A DNA stretch of 64,000 bases from Limonium bicolor (lineage: Eukaryota; Streptophyta; Magnoliopsida; Caryophyllales; Plumbaginaceae). Numbering within the stretch: the first letter of the stretch is position 1; the number at the start of each line of letters is the position of its first letter. This document shows positions 24,411 to 35,666 of the stretch, piece by piece. The notes beneath the pieces were generated by a model, which saw only the letters and a list, made by a program, of their open reading frames with translations, ran no database searches and was not told the DNA's origin. The stretch is taken from positions 186,018,925 to 186,082,924 of the forward strand of contig CM041782.1 in assembly GCA_023374045.1 (NCBI GenBank). Reading direction: 5' to 3'. A program made the position numbers and the translations under genes.

Positions 24411-24615
24411 GTGCGGGTCAAGGCAATTTGGTGCGGTCAAGGCAATCTGGTGCGGCCAAGGCAATTTGGTGCGGTCAAGGCGATTTGGTGCGGTCAAGGC
24501 AATTTGGTGCGGCAAGGCAATTTGATGCGGCAAGGCAATTTTGGTGTGGTCAAGGCAATCTGGTGCGGTCGAGGCAATTTGGTGCGGCCAAGGGGTCCGG
24601 TGCGGTCAAGGAATT
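24411..24615. repeat. 20-bp tandem array GGTGCGGTCAAGGCAATTT in Element 3
   Basis: About ten units occur. The core varies between GCGGTCAAGG, GCGGCCAAGG and GCGGCAAGG. It is followed by an unusually GC-rich stretch up to about 25060 that still contains CGGTCAAGG pieces. Overlapping ORFs on both strands are artefacts. Confidence 0.85.
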
Positions 24616-25667
24616 CGGTAGAAGATGCCGCCCGGTCGACGCCGCGCCTGGCTTGGAGTTGTGTCCGGTCAAGGGGGGTCGCGTATGGTCTCGAAGGGAA
24701 GTCAAGATGACGCTCGGGCCTGAATTGTCACGCCTGGTTGCAACAAAGCCAGAATTTGAGATGCCGTTTCTGGCTGAAATGAAGCCTTGCTTTCCACCGA
24801 AGTTGCGTCTGGATTTCAATCGATTGTGTTGAAGGCCGTCAACCGGTTGCTCGTAGTTCATCGCCCCGGTCGCCCGATCGCCTGAAGACCATCGCCTGAT
24901 CTTGTCGTTGGTGCCTTGGATTCGAAGCGTGCAACGCCCTATCACGGAAGGCCCGGTAGTTGCGTCGCTACGCCTGGTCACGGTGTGCGATTGGTTCCAA
25001 TTCGTTCGCCCTTGTCCGGCCTCTAATTGAGATGCCGCCCGGACTTGGATTGATCTGCTTAAAGGTTGACAAAAGTTAATTAAGCGCCGATTTTAACTGG
25101 TATTCGAACAAAAAACGTAACTCGTATATTAATTCACAATTTTCAGAATGACAATGAGAGTAAGTTTTAGCGATTCTCCTTATGACTCCTCAAATTGTTG
25201 AAGGAGAATTTGTCGATGTGATTCGCTGGTTCTTGATGGACTTCATTGGCCAGTGGATGAGCTCGGAAAATCAGGCTTCATCTTGGCATCAATCGACCGA
25301 ATCGATTTGCTAGGAATCTCCAAATTAGGTAGATCTAGAATTTTTATTCTTTTCTCGATGAAATCTTTTGTCGATGAAATCTTCTGTCAATCTCTTCAAT
25401 CCTCTTAATGTTTGATTTGGCCGGAGAAACTTCTCATCCCTTTACAAAAAACTGACAATGTCTTGAAGCTTGCCGAAGGTTGGCTTTTTAATTTCCCTTT
25501 TGGTCGCAAAACGCTTTGTGTTCTGCTTCAGGTAATCTTTCACGGCTCCAGACGCCTTCAAAGTTTATAATTCCCTCCGATACGAAACCTTGAGATTCTG
25601 GTCGAATCAAGACTTCAAGATATCTTCCTCCTTTGAAGTGTTCCTGATTCCCGGTTGCTTCTGGTTT

Positions 25668-26015
25668 TTATCGAGGCTTTCTCTTTCTTCTCTGTTGATT
25701 CCGTGATTTTAGTTTCCGCCTTGCTTCTGGAATCGGCCATCGATTCTCCGTGCTCCAAACGCCAGTCTCCGATGAAGATCTCTTAAGCTCTCCCGCTGCG
25801 AGTTCGTGGCTCTCTTTCGAGATCCATTCTTTCGATCTCATTCTGAAAGAGGATTCGCATTTCTCTTGACTGAATCGTGCATCTCGGATGTTTGACCGCC
25901 ATTGGCCGATGAATCCCCGTACCTCAAGATCATCGCTCATAACCTTCTTCAAAGATGTAGACCGGTTGAATTCTTCATGGTTCCCTAAATCGCGTGGATG
26001 AATCGTGGTTGACAT
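25668..26015 (-). CDS. Small ORF at the start of the Element 3 interior, function unknown
   Basis: The first ATG after the primer site (minus strand, 26015) opens a frame of about 115 codons to 25668. The product is charged, rich in Ser, Arg, Lys and Glu, and ends in a basic Arg/Lys-rich tail. It lies where gag normally begins, but I see no capsid or zinc-knuckle motif. E4 has the same leader (TCAACCACGATTCATCCAC) with the ATG changed to ACA, which argues against strong selection on this start. It may be a gag remnant, a leader ORF or chance; I do not recognise it. Confidence 0.25.
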   Translation of the reverse strand: MSTTIHPRDLGNHEEFNRSTSLKKVMSDDLEVRGFIGQWRSNIRDARFSQEKCESSFRMRSKEWISKESHELAAGELKRSSSETGVWSTENRWPIPEARRKLKSRNQQRRKRKPR

Positions 26016-26019
26016 TCGT

Positions 26020-26039
26020 TTCCCACAGACGGCGCCAAA
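26020..26039 (-). other. Element 3 primer binding site (Tat-type)
   Basis: On the minus strand TTTGGCGCCGTCTGTGGGAA directly follows the 5' LTR. This sequence is typical of plant Ty3/gypsy elements of the Tat group. E4 carries the identical 20-mer at 37678-37697. Confidence 0.85.
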
Positions 26040-26541
26040 TGAAAATACATAATTGTTCCTCTCAACTCTCAAACGAATAGAACATCGAGATCTTTATTCC
26101 TTTCTCTGATATTACAACCTTAGGGAGTTTCTAGTGTTTTCTCTCTCTTGTGATAATGAGTCCCCCTACAAATGAGACTCTCATCTCTTTTTATAGACTC
26201 TCTAGGGTGAGGTCTATCTCTTAATCCTTGTACATGTGGTATTACTTTATTGGAGCAAACCCCCTAATTCTTTTGGAAAACTTCTCTCCTCGTAAGCCTT
26301 CAGGTCCCATAGTGTAGGATGCGGGATTCGGTCATAGAGCGCGGGGGCCGGAATATAGGACCCGGTCATAGAATGTGGGGCCGGAATGCGGGACGTAGTC
26401 ATAGGACGTGGGGCCCGGATTTGGTGCTTGTGCCCAAATTGGAGCCTGAACAGGGTCTTGAAGGAGGCTTCGGGTCTGGGCCGGGGTCTAAGGTCTGGAC
26501 TGCTTTGGCCTTTTGTCTTCGTCACATCCTTGCCCTTCTCA
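26040..26541 (-). repeat. Element 3 5' LTR (502 bp)
   Basis: The complete LTR reads on the minus strand from TGAGAAGGGCAAGG to TATGTATTTTCA. A TATA box, TCTATAAAAAGAG, lies at plus 26186-26200. The ATACG duplication follows at 26542-26546. A GC-rich, CCGG- and GGGCC-containing segment lies at 26320-26500. Confidence 0.88.
26186..26200 (-). promoter_or_regulatory. TATA box of Element 3 5' LTR
   Basis: AGTCTATAAAAAGAG is followed by GTCTCATTTGTAGGGGGACTC. The E4 LTR has the closely similar AGTCTATAAATAGAAG then GCTCATTTGTAAGGGACTC, so the core promoters are homologous. Confidence 0.65.
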
Positions 26542-26686
26542 ATACGTATGTTATATAAAGACATGTATTCATTCTTATGTGGTTGTGGTTATTACGCAAA
26601 TTAAATGCGAATACCAGATGTATTAGAGGACGACCTCGTTAATTCGGTGCGAGAATTCAGGAAAAGTGGAGTAGAAACTCCAGGGG
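26542..26686 (+). mobile_element. Element 1 interior, part 4
   Basis: This starts with the right ATACG duplication of Element 3 and continues E1: GTATTCATTC...GGTTATTACGCAAATTAAATGCGAATACC parallels E5 56170-56250 in reverse. It ends GTAGAAACTCCAGGGG, where E2 is inserted. Confidence 0.7.
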
Positions 26687-27003
26687 TGTAACACCACGTC
26701 TCGATCCAATCGTGGTTACCACAAACTTATCACCATATATACAAATACAACAGCGGATTCAAATACATACCAGGACCTTGCCACAGTCTGACTAACAGAA
26801 TATACCGAACATTAGTACTTACAAGTCTTAACCAAATGCATATCCTTCTTACAATCCCCTCACATCTTATACATCTTACTAACTCAAAATGCCATACGAG
26901 TGTACATGCACATCTCGTAGGCCACACATAACCCGTAACACGTCTACCCCATCTTACTCTCGTGACGGCCGCCTTCTGACGTTCACCTGTGTAGTAAAAA
27001 CAG

Positions 27004-27031
27004 CCCCCAAAGGGGGTCAGCAAAAATGCTG
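27004..27031 (-). promoter_or_regulatory. Conserved LTR twin hairpin (Element 2, left)
   Basis: CCCCC-AAA-GGGGG and CAGCA-AAAA-TGCTG stand side by side. Loop and stem lengths differ slightly from E1 and E5, but the two-stem layout is the same. Confidence 0.65.
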
Positions 27032-28333
27032 GTACGATCCTCTCATGGCCCCCAAGCTACGTGGCTACGACGACTAATTGTCGATAGCATGGAGGTTGAT
27101 TAGATGCACAACATAATAGAAAGTGCAACAAACAACAAGCCAAATATGAACAATAAAAGTTCAAACACAATGAACGACTTAAATGCGTTCCCTTAATTAC
27201 AAAGTTAATTATTAACTCCTAGGTTATGTTTCCTCTTATTCTCAATCCAACCTTATATTACATCAATCTTAGTCCTCAACTTAGTCTTAGAAAACAACCA
27301 TTCTTTACTAGGAATGGATGTAGCTTATCTTAGTCTTATAATACAAACCATCCTTTAAATAGAAATGGTTGCACCTTTTCTCAAACCTTATCTTAATCTT
27401 AAAATACAAACCATTATTTAAATAGAAATGATTATATCTTATCTCAATGTTTATTTTTGTCGGGTCAAAAGCAACCCTAGCCAATGAGCTATTAACTCCA
27501 TTGGTTGAATAAACAACTTATCTTATAATTTAGGATTTAGGTGATCCTACCGCACCATCTTAATGCCTCCTACCTTGGACTGAATGTACAATGTAGCTGA
27601 GCCGGCAACGACCCTAGGCAACAAGTCCGAAGACAAGTCCTTAAGTGGAAGTCAGATCTACTTTAGATACCGACCCCCTTTTTCTTTAGTATGCATGACC
27701 AGAGTCAGTCCCGGGTTCCTCACTCCCCCCAAGTACCAGTTAGTAGAAGTCTCACGACAATGTTTGTTGGTTAAACCTCTTTCGGTTTTTAACAAAACTA
27801 ATATTAGGGAGTGTTCCTTAGTCTCACTCGATTCCTTACTAAACGTTAGTTAGTAGGTTCTCACGGTAAGTTGTGTTAGTTTCTAAACATCACACAACAA
27901 TACAATAAACATAATGTTCCGGTTGCATGCTTTATCTTGTTTAGTGAGCACAAAAAACAAATAGCACACAATCCGAGGGACACCTCGTTAGGAAGCAGGT
28001 CACAAGAAGACTGTACCGTTCACCGTTGGTCGTTTTTGCTTTACTCTCCTCCGGAGTCCAAACTCTCAAGTCCTAAAACATTGATTCAATTTTAGGGTTT
28101 AATCACTTAACTTAATTCAACTTAATTAACTTACTTAACCCATAATGATTCCCCACCTAAACCTCTTATGTTTTACAACTTGTTCTTACAACTTAACCTT
28201 AAACTTTTAAGTTTATACTTAACTTAATCCCTTAGGTCTTTATACCTCTAATCATCAATGCCCTCTTAATGGGGTACCATTAATACCTCTAAACTTTCTT
28301 AGGGTTTCTTTCTTTTTTTTTTACAACTTAAGG

Positions 28334-28600
28334 GTCGACCAACCCTACCGACCGACCTTACCCAAGGTCGGTCCATTCCCGAGCATTTTTCCCGTGGAAA
28401 ATTTAGGCCCGACCGACCTTGTCAAGGTCGGTCCCAAGTTCGGCCGATTCCAGAGACCAACCCCCATACAAAATTTTAGACATGACCGACCTTGTAAGTC
28501 CGGTCCCCAAGGTCGGTCCATTCCAGAGACTCTTTCCGGTAGTGTAAATGGGCTCAACCGACCTTGCAGGTCCGGTCCCCAAGGTCGGTCTGCTCCAAAC
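28334..28600 (-). repeat. Element 2 mid-LTR hairpin array, 4 units
   Basis: Units starting near 28350, 28411, 28483 and 28556 carry the inverted pair GACCGACCTTG / CAAGGTCGGTC, most with an inner GTCCGGTCCC. The last spacings are 72 bases. The right LTR has five units (44036-44375), the extra one near 44100-44160. The array lies about 2.7-3.0 kb into the LTR. Confidence 0.8.
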
Positions 28601-30665
28601 CTTTGTTTTAAAATTCCCATTTGACTCCAAACTTCTCCATAAGTTCCCCCATGTGTCCTAATACCATTTAGGCACTTAAACTCACCTTAGAACTTTCACC
28701 AAACTCTGTAAAACAATTTCCAATGATCTTTCTAAACATCCTCTCAATACTTTTAAAACACCTAACACTTAGCACTTATTTCCTTACATTTCCAACTTGT
28801 AACCTTACCAAAACTTCAACCAACCCAAGTGTACCCTCCTTAACAGTTCGAGCACTTCATAAACATCATTTTCCATCTTCAGTTCATTTACCAAAACTTC
28901 CTCAAGTCCTTTTGCATATCCATGCACAAATTCCTCTCTTTCCATTTGTTACTCATCATTCCTAAACTCTTGGACATACCTAAACATGTATTCCCATCCT
29001 CTTAGCACCTTAACCTTGTTCTTCTTTATCTTGACCTTCCTACACCCTCCTTAGACATCTACATCTCTTTTACTCAATTTACTCACCATTCTCATGATCT
29101 TACACTCTTATACATTCCTAGTCAATTTCCTCGACAATCGACAACATTCTCCTTTAATCTTCACTCCCATCACCTAAGTCCACTCATTACCATCTAAACT
29201 AAAACATTATTGTTCCACCACTAGTATCCTCTTCACTTACATAAGCTTCCCAAAATTCTCATTGTTATATTCCCTAGTTCATACCTAAATCATCTTAAGC
29301 ATTATACACCTTCTTCTTCAAATTATGCACAAGTCTCACCATTCCTCTTACCATGACTTTGGTGTGTTCAATACACCCATCTAAACTCTAATTTCATCAT
29401 AGACAATTCTAGGTCATTATAACTTCAAGAACTCCTTAGTTAACTCACTCCCACTCAAATTCCTCAGAATGATCCCTAATGAATCCTAGGGCATATTAAC
29501 TCACCACCACCACTTAAACACTTTGTTTTCTACTAAATTTTGCCATAGATTCTCTAGTATATTATCATGCCCAAATGCATTGTTTTCCTCATTCAACCAT
29601 CTCACACACATCAAGTTCTTTCTCATCATATTTTATCACCCAAACCAACTTATTCACAACAAACTCAATATAATGCAATAATCTTAAATTGCATAGCACT
29701 CAGGCTCTTAAATGACTTGGCTCTTAGGCCCTTAAATGACTTAAACATAAACACTGAATTTCCCACATATAAAAGCTTTCAACCTGCAAATACACCCATC
29801 AATCTCATAGTAGTTATAATGCTCTTAAAATCCATCTTAAACTTATATTACTAACTCATTCCCATTGGCTCCTTAGTCACAAGTGCATAAGCTTATTTAA
29901 GTTCTTTTTCTTAGGTTATATAACCCATTACACAATGTAAGCTCTAAGCCACATTAGTACCCACCTAAAACTCATCCCTTTAAACTTAAACCACCATTAG
30001 GTAAGCATTTTACCTTGTTTTCTCAAGCTTATCTTAACTTCCTCCTTAGACCTTCTTCTTGAATGAATCTCGGCCACCCATTAAATTTCCTTTGCCAATG
30101 TTCTAATCAATATTCAATGACTCTCATGAGTGCTAAACAATATACCAACCTTAAGGAATGAAAGCCTAGGTTAAAAAATGTGTTTAAGGTATAAAAGTGG
30201 ATGATTACCTTTGAAGTCTCAAAGTAGACTTGGGCATGAATCAAGAGGGACCTCCACCATTCCTTGGTGATCAAAACAAGCTATTTCAAGGTGTGAAACA
30301 AAACCCTCATAAGAAGAATTTTCGGACATGTAGAAAAATGAAGGGAAGTTGATTTTTTTCTTCCACTTTCATTACCATGGATGAATGGAGAACCAAAAGA
30401 GCTCTTCAAACTTGACTTTCCTCCATCAATGGACTTTTATCTTGGCACCAAAATGGAGCTTTGAAGGATTTGAAAAGATAGAAAGCTAGAGCTTGAGCTA
30501 ACTAAGAATATTATGTGTTTAGTTTTTGATTTGGAGCTAAAATGAGTAAGTTATGGACAAATGAAGGTGAGGCAACAATGGAGGCTGCTCTTACGTGAAT
30601 GGAGAAGAGAGGACGCAGGAGAAACCGATGGGAAGAAGAGAAATGAAGAGAGAGAAGAAGAAAGG

Positions 30666-30701
30666 TAGCTTATAAGGAGATATTTGTTTTATAAAGCAAA
30701 T
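30666..30701 (-). promoter_or_regulatory. TATA-like boxes of Element 2 LTR
   Basis: On the minus strand TTTATAAAACA and CTTATAAGC lie about 25 bases apart and are followed by a CT-rich run (TTTCTTCTTCTCTCTCTTC). The right LTR keeps CTTATAAG near 46440. Placed about 630 bases from the LTR start, this is the likely U3 promoter. Confidence 0.5.
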
Positions 30702-31316
30702 AGTAACTTTACTTTTTTTCCTCTTCTTTTCCTTTAATTGCTTAGTCATGTGGTGACTCCCCACATCAAAAACCGGCCCCCTCTTATAATTGGAGATTTA
30801 TTATGGTCTTGGTGACCATCTTATTGACTTAGGTTGACTTAAGCTTAATTTGGGCACTATTGGCACTATTCACAAATTAGTGCACATATTTGTGAAATTT
30901 TTGATTTCCCATTGATTTAGGCTTCCTAATGTGATACTTATCGGTACACATGTTGATTAAGATGTAATCATAGGCATTTAGCCACTCAAAACCCATTTCT
31001 AAGACAATTTCTCAAAAAGGTGCTTTAAGGAGTCTTAAAGCACATTTTATGTTTATGCTTTTTTTTGAGCTTGGTTTTCTTTGCTAATTGATTTAACATG
31101 TCCATTAGCATGTTAATAAAGTCTTATAATGATATTTGGGTGCTAATCAAAGTCACTCCAAGCATAGAGCACATTGTTTTTGCCTAAATTGCCCTTAAGG
31201 CATCTTCTTGTGTTTTCCTTGGTTAAAATTGTCTATCAATATTTCTAAGGCATATTTTAGCCTTACTACATCATAAATTGATGTTTACTTAGCATACTTA
31301 GGTTTGGGGTATTTCA

Positions 31317-31331
31317 ATCTACCCCTTAAAA
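31317..31331 (-). other. Element 2 terminal polypurine tract
   Basis: Minus strand TTTTAAGGGGTAGAT abuts the 3' LTR start TGAAATACCCC. E1 and E5 have the same arrangement. Confidence 0.75.
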
Positions 31332-31811
31332 GAACTTTGTCCCCAAAGTTCCCATGCATCTTATCTTATTAGAATACATGTCTTACCTCATTCCATAGAT
31401 CATATAGATCACACTTATGTGTACTTAATCTTATTGACTCATTAGATTCATCATATGCTTATACTCATATATCACACTTCATGCTTAAGCATGTATAACA
31501 CTCAAATTCCCTTTGTTCCTTTTTGATAATTAAAACAATCACATAATTTTCATCGTATTCTCCCATGTCACCGATCCGTAGACAAAGGCACATTCGTTCA
31601 CGCCACCATGGGCCAGAATACAAAACAACTCTATTCTCCCCATGTCACCGGTCCGAAGACAAAGGCTCATGCATCCTCGACTTCATGGGTGAGACTCAGT
31701 AAAAAGGAAATCCTTTTTACAAGGTCAAGTGAGGAATAATTCCCTCTATTTGAAAATACAATCAGCTCCAATTTCATTTTATCCTAAAGCCTCTATCCAT
31801 AGTGTGATTTA

Positions 31812-31904
31812 ATTGTGACCACTGGTAGGGAGTTTCAGGAATCATCCAACCCTGATGTGATCAGCATCAGTGTTGAACTATCCTTCCCACCCCAATTTGT
31901 GTTC
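31812..31904 (-). repeat. Invariant interior block A (Element 2 copy)
   Basis: About 93 bases are nearly identical to 55693-55787 (E5) and, in reverse, 47421-47511 (E1). The centre (plus 31843-31886) matches E5 without a difference and contains CTGATG-TGATCAG-CATCAG, a hairpin. Flanks on both sides are only poorly alignable. Confidence 0.8.
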
Positions 31905-32482
31905 GTTTTCCCTTGATCCCTAGAAAATCAAGTTCCACCTCCCACATCATTTTCAAACATCAAATAATTCACTCATTTCCAATTTTCTATCTTTTAGTTC
32001 TTCTAATCATAATCAATACATCTCCAAGGTGTGGACTTAGTCCATCAATCATTCCCAGTTCATCTCTTAGTAATTACCTCAAGGCTCTCATTCATACTAA
32101 GTTCCACATCAGTCTCATACCAATTCTCACCGTTTTTATACCTCATAGCATTACTATTTCCTAACTCATACTCATATCAAATAATATCTCATAGTGTTAC
32201 CTTATTCTTATCTCACACATACTTTCATATCAACTCATATCTCATATATTCCTTATTCCTTAAGTCTCCTTAATCCTCTTCACTAATTCTCTTAACTTGT
32301 ACTCACACGGGAGTTAACAAGATAGGTACTTAATATGAACGGTATTCGCATCTTCTGTGCGTAATAGCCATAATTAATCTTAAAATGTTTATGTAAAACA
32401 AATTCTCGAATTATTTTTTTTTTGCTATGCACACCGTAGTTTACGTACTTAGTACATAAACATACGCTAAGCGGTTTACGCT

Positions 32483-32497
32483 CTACCCCCCTTAAAA
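32483..32497 (-). other. Internal (second) polypurine tract of Element 2
   Basis: Minus strand TTTTAAGGGGGGTAG, the same sequence as the terminal tract with a longer G run, lies about 1.17 kb upstream of the 3' LTR. It is conserved in E1 and E5. It resembles a central polypurine tract. Confidence 0.5.
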
Positions 32498-33249
32498 TGG
32501 ATTACGCCCACGTAATCAACATTGTATCATCCTTGAACATAGGTTCAAGATGTCTAATTTTCACCAGCATTCTAGCTTCCATGTCATCTATCCCACTTAT
32601 CATTCGATTAGAGGGTCATAACTATGTTAATGGCTTAGTCTCTGTATCGAGGATTCTTAACGGTACTTATATTCCAGTTTCTTAACTTAGTTTGGTCTAA
32701 TCTCAAAGTACTGATCTGCTGGCTTCCGCTGCGTGACTCTGATAGTCTTAAGCCTAACTGGCTTTCTTATCCTTCATAGTATTGTATATCCTTGTGCCTC
32801 CTTAAGGTTTAGAAATATTGGTCTCTCAATGGACACGTGTTAACTTTATATATACACGGACTTAATGAGTTGTAACTCGTCTATCCATTCTCCCTAAAGA
32901 TCTAATGTTCATACTCTTAGTGTTTTCTCAAGTGTCTAAATCGTTCTTTCCAACTGACCTTTGTTCTGAGGATTATTTTTAATCTGAAACTATTGTTTAG
33001 TGCTTAATGCGCTTTACAGTTTAATCTCTAACGTCTTAAGTCATGTCCAATGTCTGTGCTTAACAATCCGTGCTCTTCGCACTTCATAGTCCTTAATTAT
33101 TTGCTATCTGATTCCTTTGTGTTGTTGGTTCAACTGAATTCTTCTCTTCGGCTATTTGTGGTAGTAGCTGCTCCTATCTGATCTTGCGTCATTGGCAGTG
33201 GTACGGAGTCGACTACTACCCGTGTTCATTACACCACTCGTCTACATGC

Positions 33250-33379
33250 ATGGGGTACCTTACTGGTACATTACTACTTACCCGACGAACTCACAAATGA
33301 ATCTGTTAGGCCTGCAAGCCCCGGTGGGGTGCAGTCGTCCCATATCTCGTTTTAGTAAACTTGTAGTGTCCGTCACACG
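33250..33379 (-). repeat. Conserved interior block B (Element 2 copy)
   Basis: It contains GGGGTACCTTACTGGTACATTA, GGCCTGCAAGC and GTGCAGTCGTCCCAT and ends TAGTGTCCGTCACACG. It corresponds to E1 11427-11557 in reverse and E5 59765-59894. Confidence 0.6.
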
Positions 33380-35646
33380 TTTAGCTATTGCTAATTATGA
33401 AGTATTTTGTTGTCGATCTCCTCTTCATCTTTCCATGATAACATTTATTGTTCTTCTTGAACTTAATCAAGGGAAATTCATTTACTGTGTTCTTGGGTAT
33501 GGTATGCTCTAGCTCCTTTCTATATCCCTTACTGACTCAACCTCTTAGTAACTGAGGTCTCTTTCCATAGAGCCTCTTATCTTGTTTCTCATATTTTGAT
33601 CAACTAGGAATGCACTCCGGTTCCTTAAGGAATGAGTAGTGTGCTTCATGTGAAATCTTACCTCACGAGGTCTAGACTACTGGCATCAATGAACAGTTCG
33701 TCTACCATCTTATTTCCTTACTTATGTCGGTCTTAGCTCATAAATCTAATTGCCTCAGTGTCAATATTTGACGGCTTACACATAATGGTCGCTTTACTGC
33801 GCACCATGACTTAATCCCCTTATGTAAATATTGAACTCACGACCACTACTACCGTGGTTGTTGGCCTTTACTCTGTTGCCCATTGATGGTGCAACTACTT
33901 ACGCATTTATTCTAACATCTTATCTTATACTCAATTCCTTCATGGTGTAAACACACTTGGGTTTCTCTAATTTCGGTGTGTGGCGGTTGCCGTACGTGTT
34001 GTAAAAGGGTTATCTCTTAATATGAAGGTGTTCTGATCAATCTCAGGTTCGTATGTAGGTCAGTCTCTCTCACATTCTTCCATCCTTTATGATGTTATTT
34101 TTCCAAGTAATTTAACTGGTTACTGAAAAATTCATCCATCGAGTCTCAAGCTCTTTTGAGCGTTGGTCACTTGACATGCCATGTTGTGCACTCACAACGT
34201 TTTTCTCTAAAGATTACTAATTCTCAATCCCGGGTGTTGGATATGAGGTCTGTCTATGCAGCCTCCCTTATTACTCAAGCGTATCTGGTACATTCTAAGG
34301 TAATCTCAAGGTTTACAGTTTTCATTCTCTAACGAAAGTGTTTTACATCTCTAATAAGTGAAAGCCCTTTTGAGGGGTTTATTCCCACTCATGGCCTCAC
34401 AACAAGGAGAGGTATCCCCACCCTAAAAGGCATGGTTCGTTCTCCACCCCTGCCAATGTACTATCTCGTTATTCTCATTGGTCCCTTTTCCTGGCAATAT
34501 TTTCTACAATCTAAGTTATAGGTTTGGTAACCGTTCATATCTATGAATTGTAGTTCCTTCGTGGCTTAAATAAGCTCTCTTACAACTTACTGCGCCTCGG
34601 GCTCTGATGTGGTTAACATCCTTGGCTCGTAGGCTCTTAGTGCTTAATGCCTCAGTCCATTACTTGTACTCTTATACATCTGTGGGTCATCCTTATAGGT
34701 TTTTGTTTCTTTGAACACTATCCACCGTTAGGTTACATATTAAATGTGTAGTATCGGGTTTCATGGTAAGTTGTTGCATCCTGCTTCCTGCTATGGAAGT
34801 TTATTTAGGTGATCTGAGGTTACTTAGTGTCCTCGAAAATACTGTCATTTTACTAGACTTATGTCTTTTTGCAATCAAGGTTAGGTTCGTATTAGGTGTT
34901 TGTCTTACGGTGTCCAAGTTGGATATCATCCTGTCATCTTATACTTCCATCTCAACGCTTCGTTCAACTTTCGTTGACTACACCACCCGTTGATGATCAA
35001 TTATACTTGGGTGTTAATGAGTTAGACAAACGGTATTAACTGTCATTCATCAGTTTGTTCGGCTCGACTTTGCCCACTCTGTGGGGGTAGTCCTCTGAGC
35101 TTTCCTTTTCCAGGGTTGTACGTCTTTAATCCTTAGTAGGTTATAGCTTATGTTCATTTCTTTTATCCTTGTTTTCTGGGTTTTCCAACATCTTCATTGA
35201 AGAATGCTTATTACTGGTATTCTTAGTGATCAATCTGGGAGTCTTATCCCATTCTTGTTGAAAGTTTTTATGTCGACGGTCTCCATTGTATTCCGTAATG
35301 CATTCCTTGTACGTTATTGCTTACATAATGTTTTGCTCGGATAACTGAGCGGTCTCTTAGGTTTTTTCCCTCCTAGAGGTTCTGGATTAGAGTTCTTACC
35401 CGTAGTGTTGGTTGTTACTGTAGTAGGTTGCACCGTTGCTAGTATTTATATTGTTTAGTATTTTGTCCAAGTTCAGCTCCCTGCTGCCTGGTGTATCCAC
35501 TCATCTCATCATGGTCAGGCCGTCAGGCCCTTCCACGGTCTCATTCTCCTGTTCTTATAGATTTACAATCTGGAATTAGTGTGTATTACAATTTTAGCAT
35601 TCTGTTATCTCGCCATGATGGCTTTCCGTGTAGCTTAACCGTGGTA

Positions 35647-35666
35647 GCACTTGCTATGGCAAGTGC
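35647..35666. repeat. Near-perfect 20-nt palindrome (Element 2)
   Basis: GCACTTGCTATGGCAAGTGC differs by one base from the perfect palindrome in E5 (60338-60357). The following GCGCCATGCTA is also shared. Confidence 0.65.

Larger units (their letters stand above)
16170..26541 (-). mobile_element. Element 3: non-autonomous Tat-type LTR retrotransposon
   Basis: The LTR copies at 16170-16283 and 26040-26541 share both ends (plus strand TGAA...ACATAATTG and CCCTTCTCA). ATACG flanks the whole element (16165-16169 and 26542-26546). A primer site next to the right LTR puts it on the minus strand. The 9.7 kb interior contains four GC-rich tandem arrays and long AT-rich, AGCAG-rich stretches, but no recognised gag, protease, RT or integrase. 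From 17260 to 20250 and 20470 to 23990 I see no repeat, gene or insertion boundary I can support. Confidence 0.85.
26687..31316 (-). repeat. Element 2 3' LTR (4630 bp)
   Basis: Bounded by TGTAACACC on the left and GGGGTATTTCA on the right (plus strand), that is TGAAATACCCC...GGTGTTACA on the minus strand. It aligns along its length with 36616-47083 once Element 4 is removed. It contains the twin hairpin at 27004-27031, a hairpin array at 28334-28600 and TATA-like boxes near 30670-30700. ORFs inside it, such as 27584-27853 and 28723-28965, have no recognisable product. Confidence 0.9.

Noticed and set aside
24411..24615. CRISPR-like regular repeat
   Set aside because: Units are contiguous 20-mers with no unique spacers, in a plant retrotransposon.
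24327..24981. ORFs of up to 143 residues on both strands
   Set aside because: They run through the GCGGTCAAGG array and adjoining GC-rich sequence; no domain recognised and both strands are equally open.
25668..26072. 134-residue minus-strand ORF starting in the Element 3 LTR
   Set aside because: The first 19 codons lie in the LTR and primer site; only the part from 26015 is listed, at low confidence.
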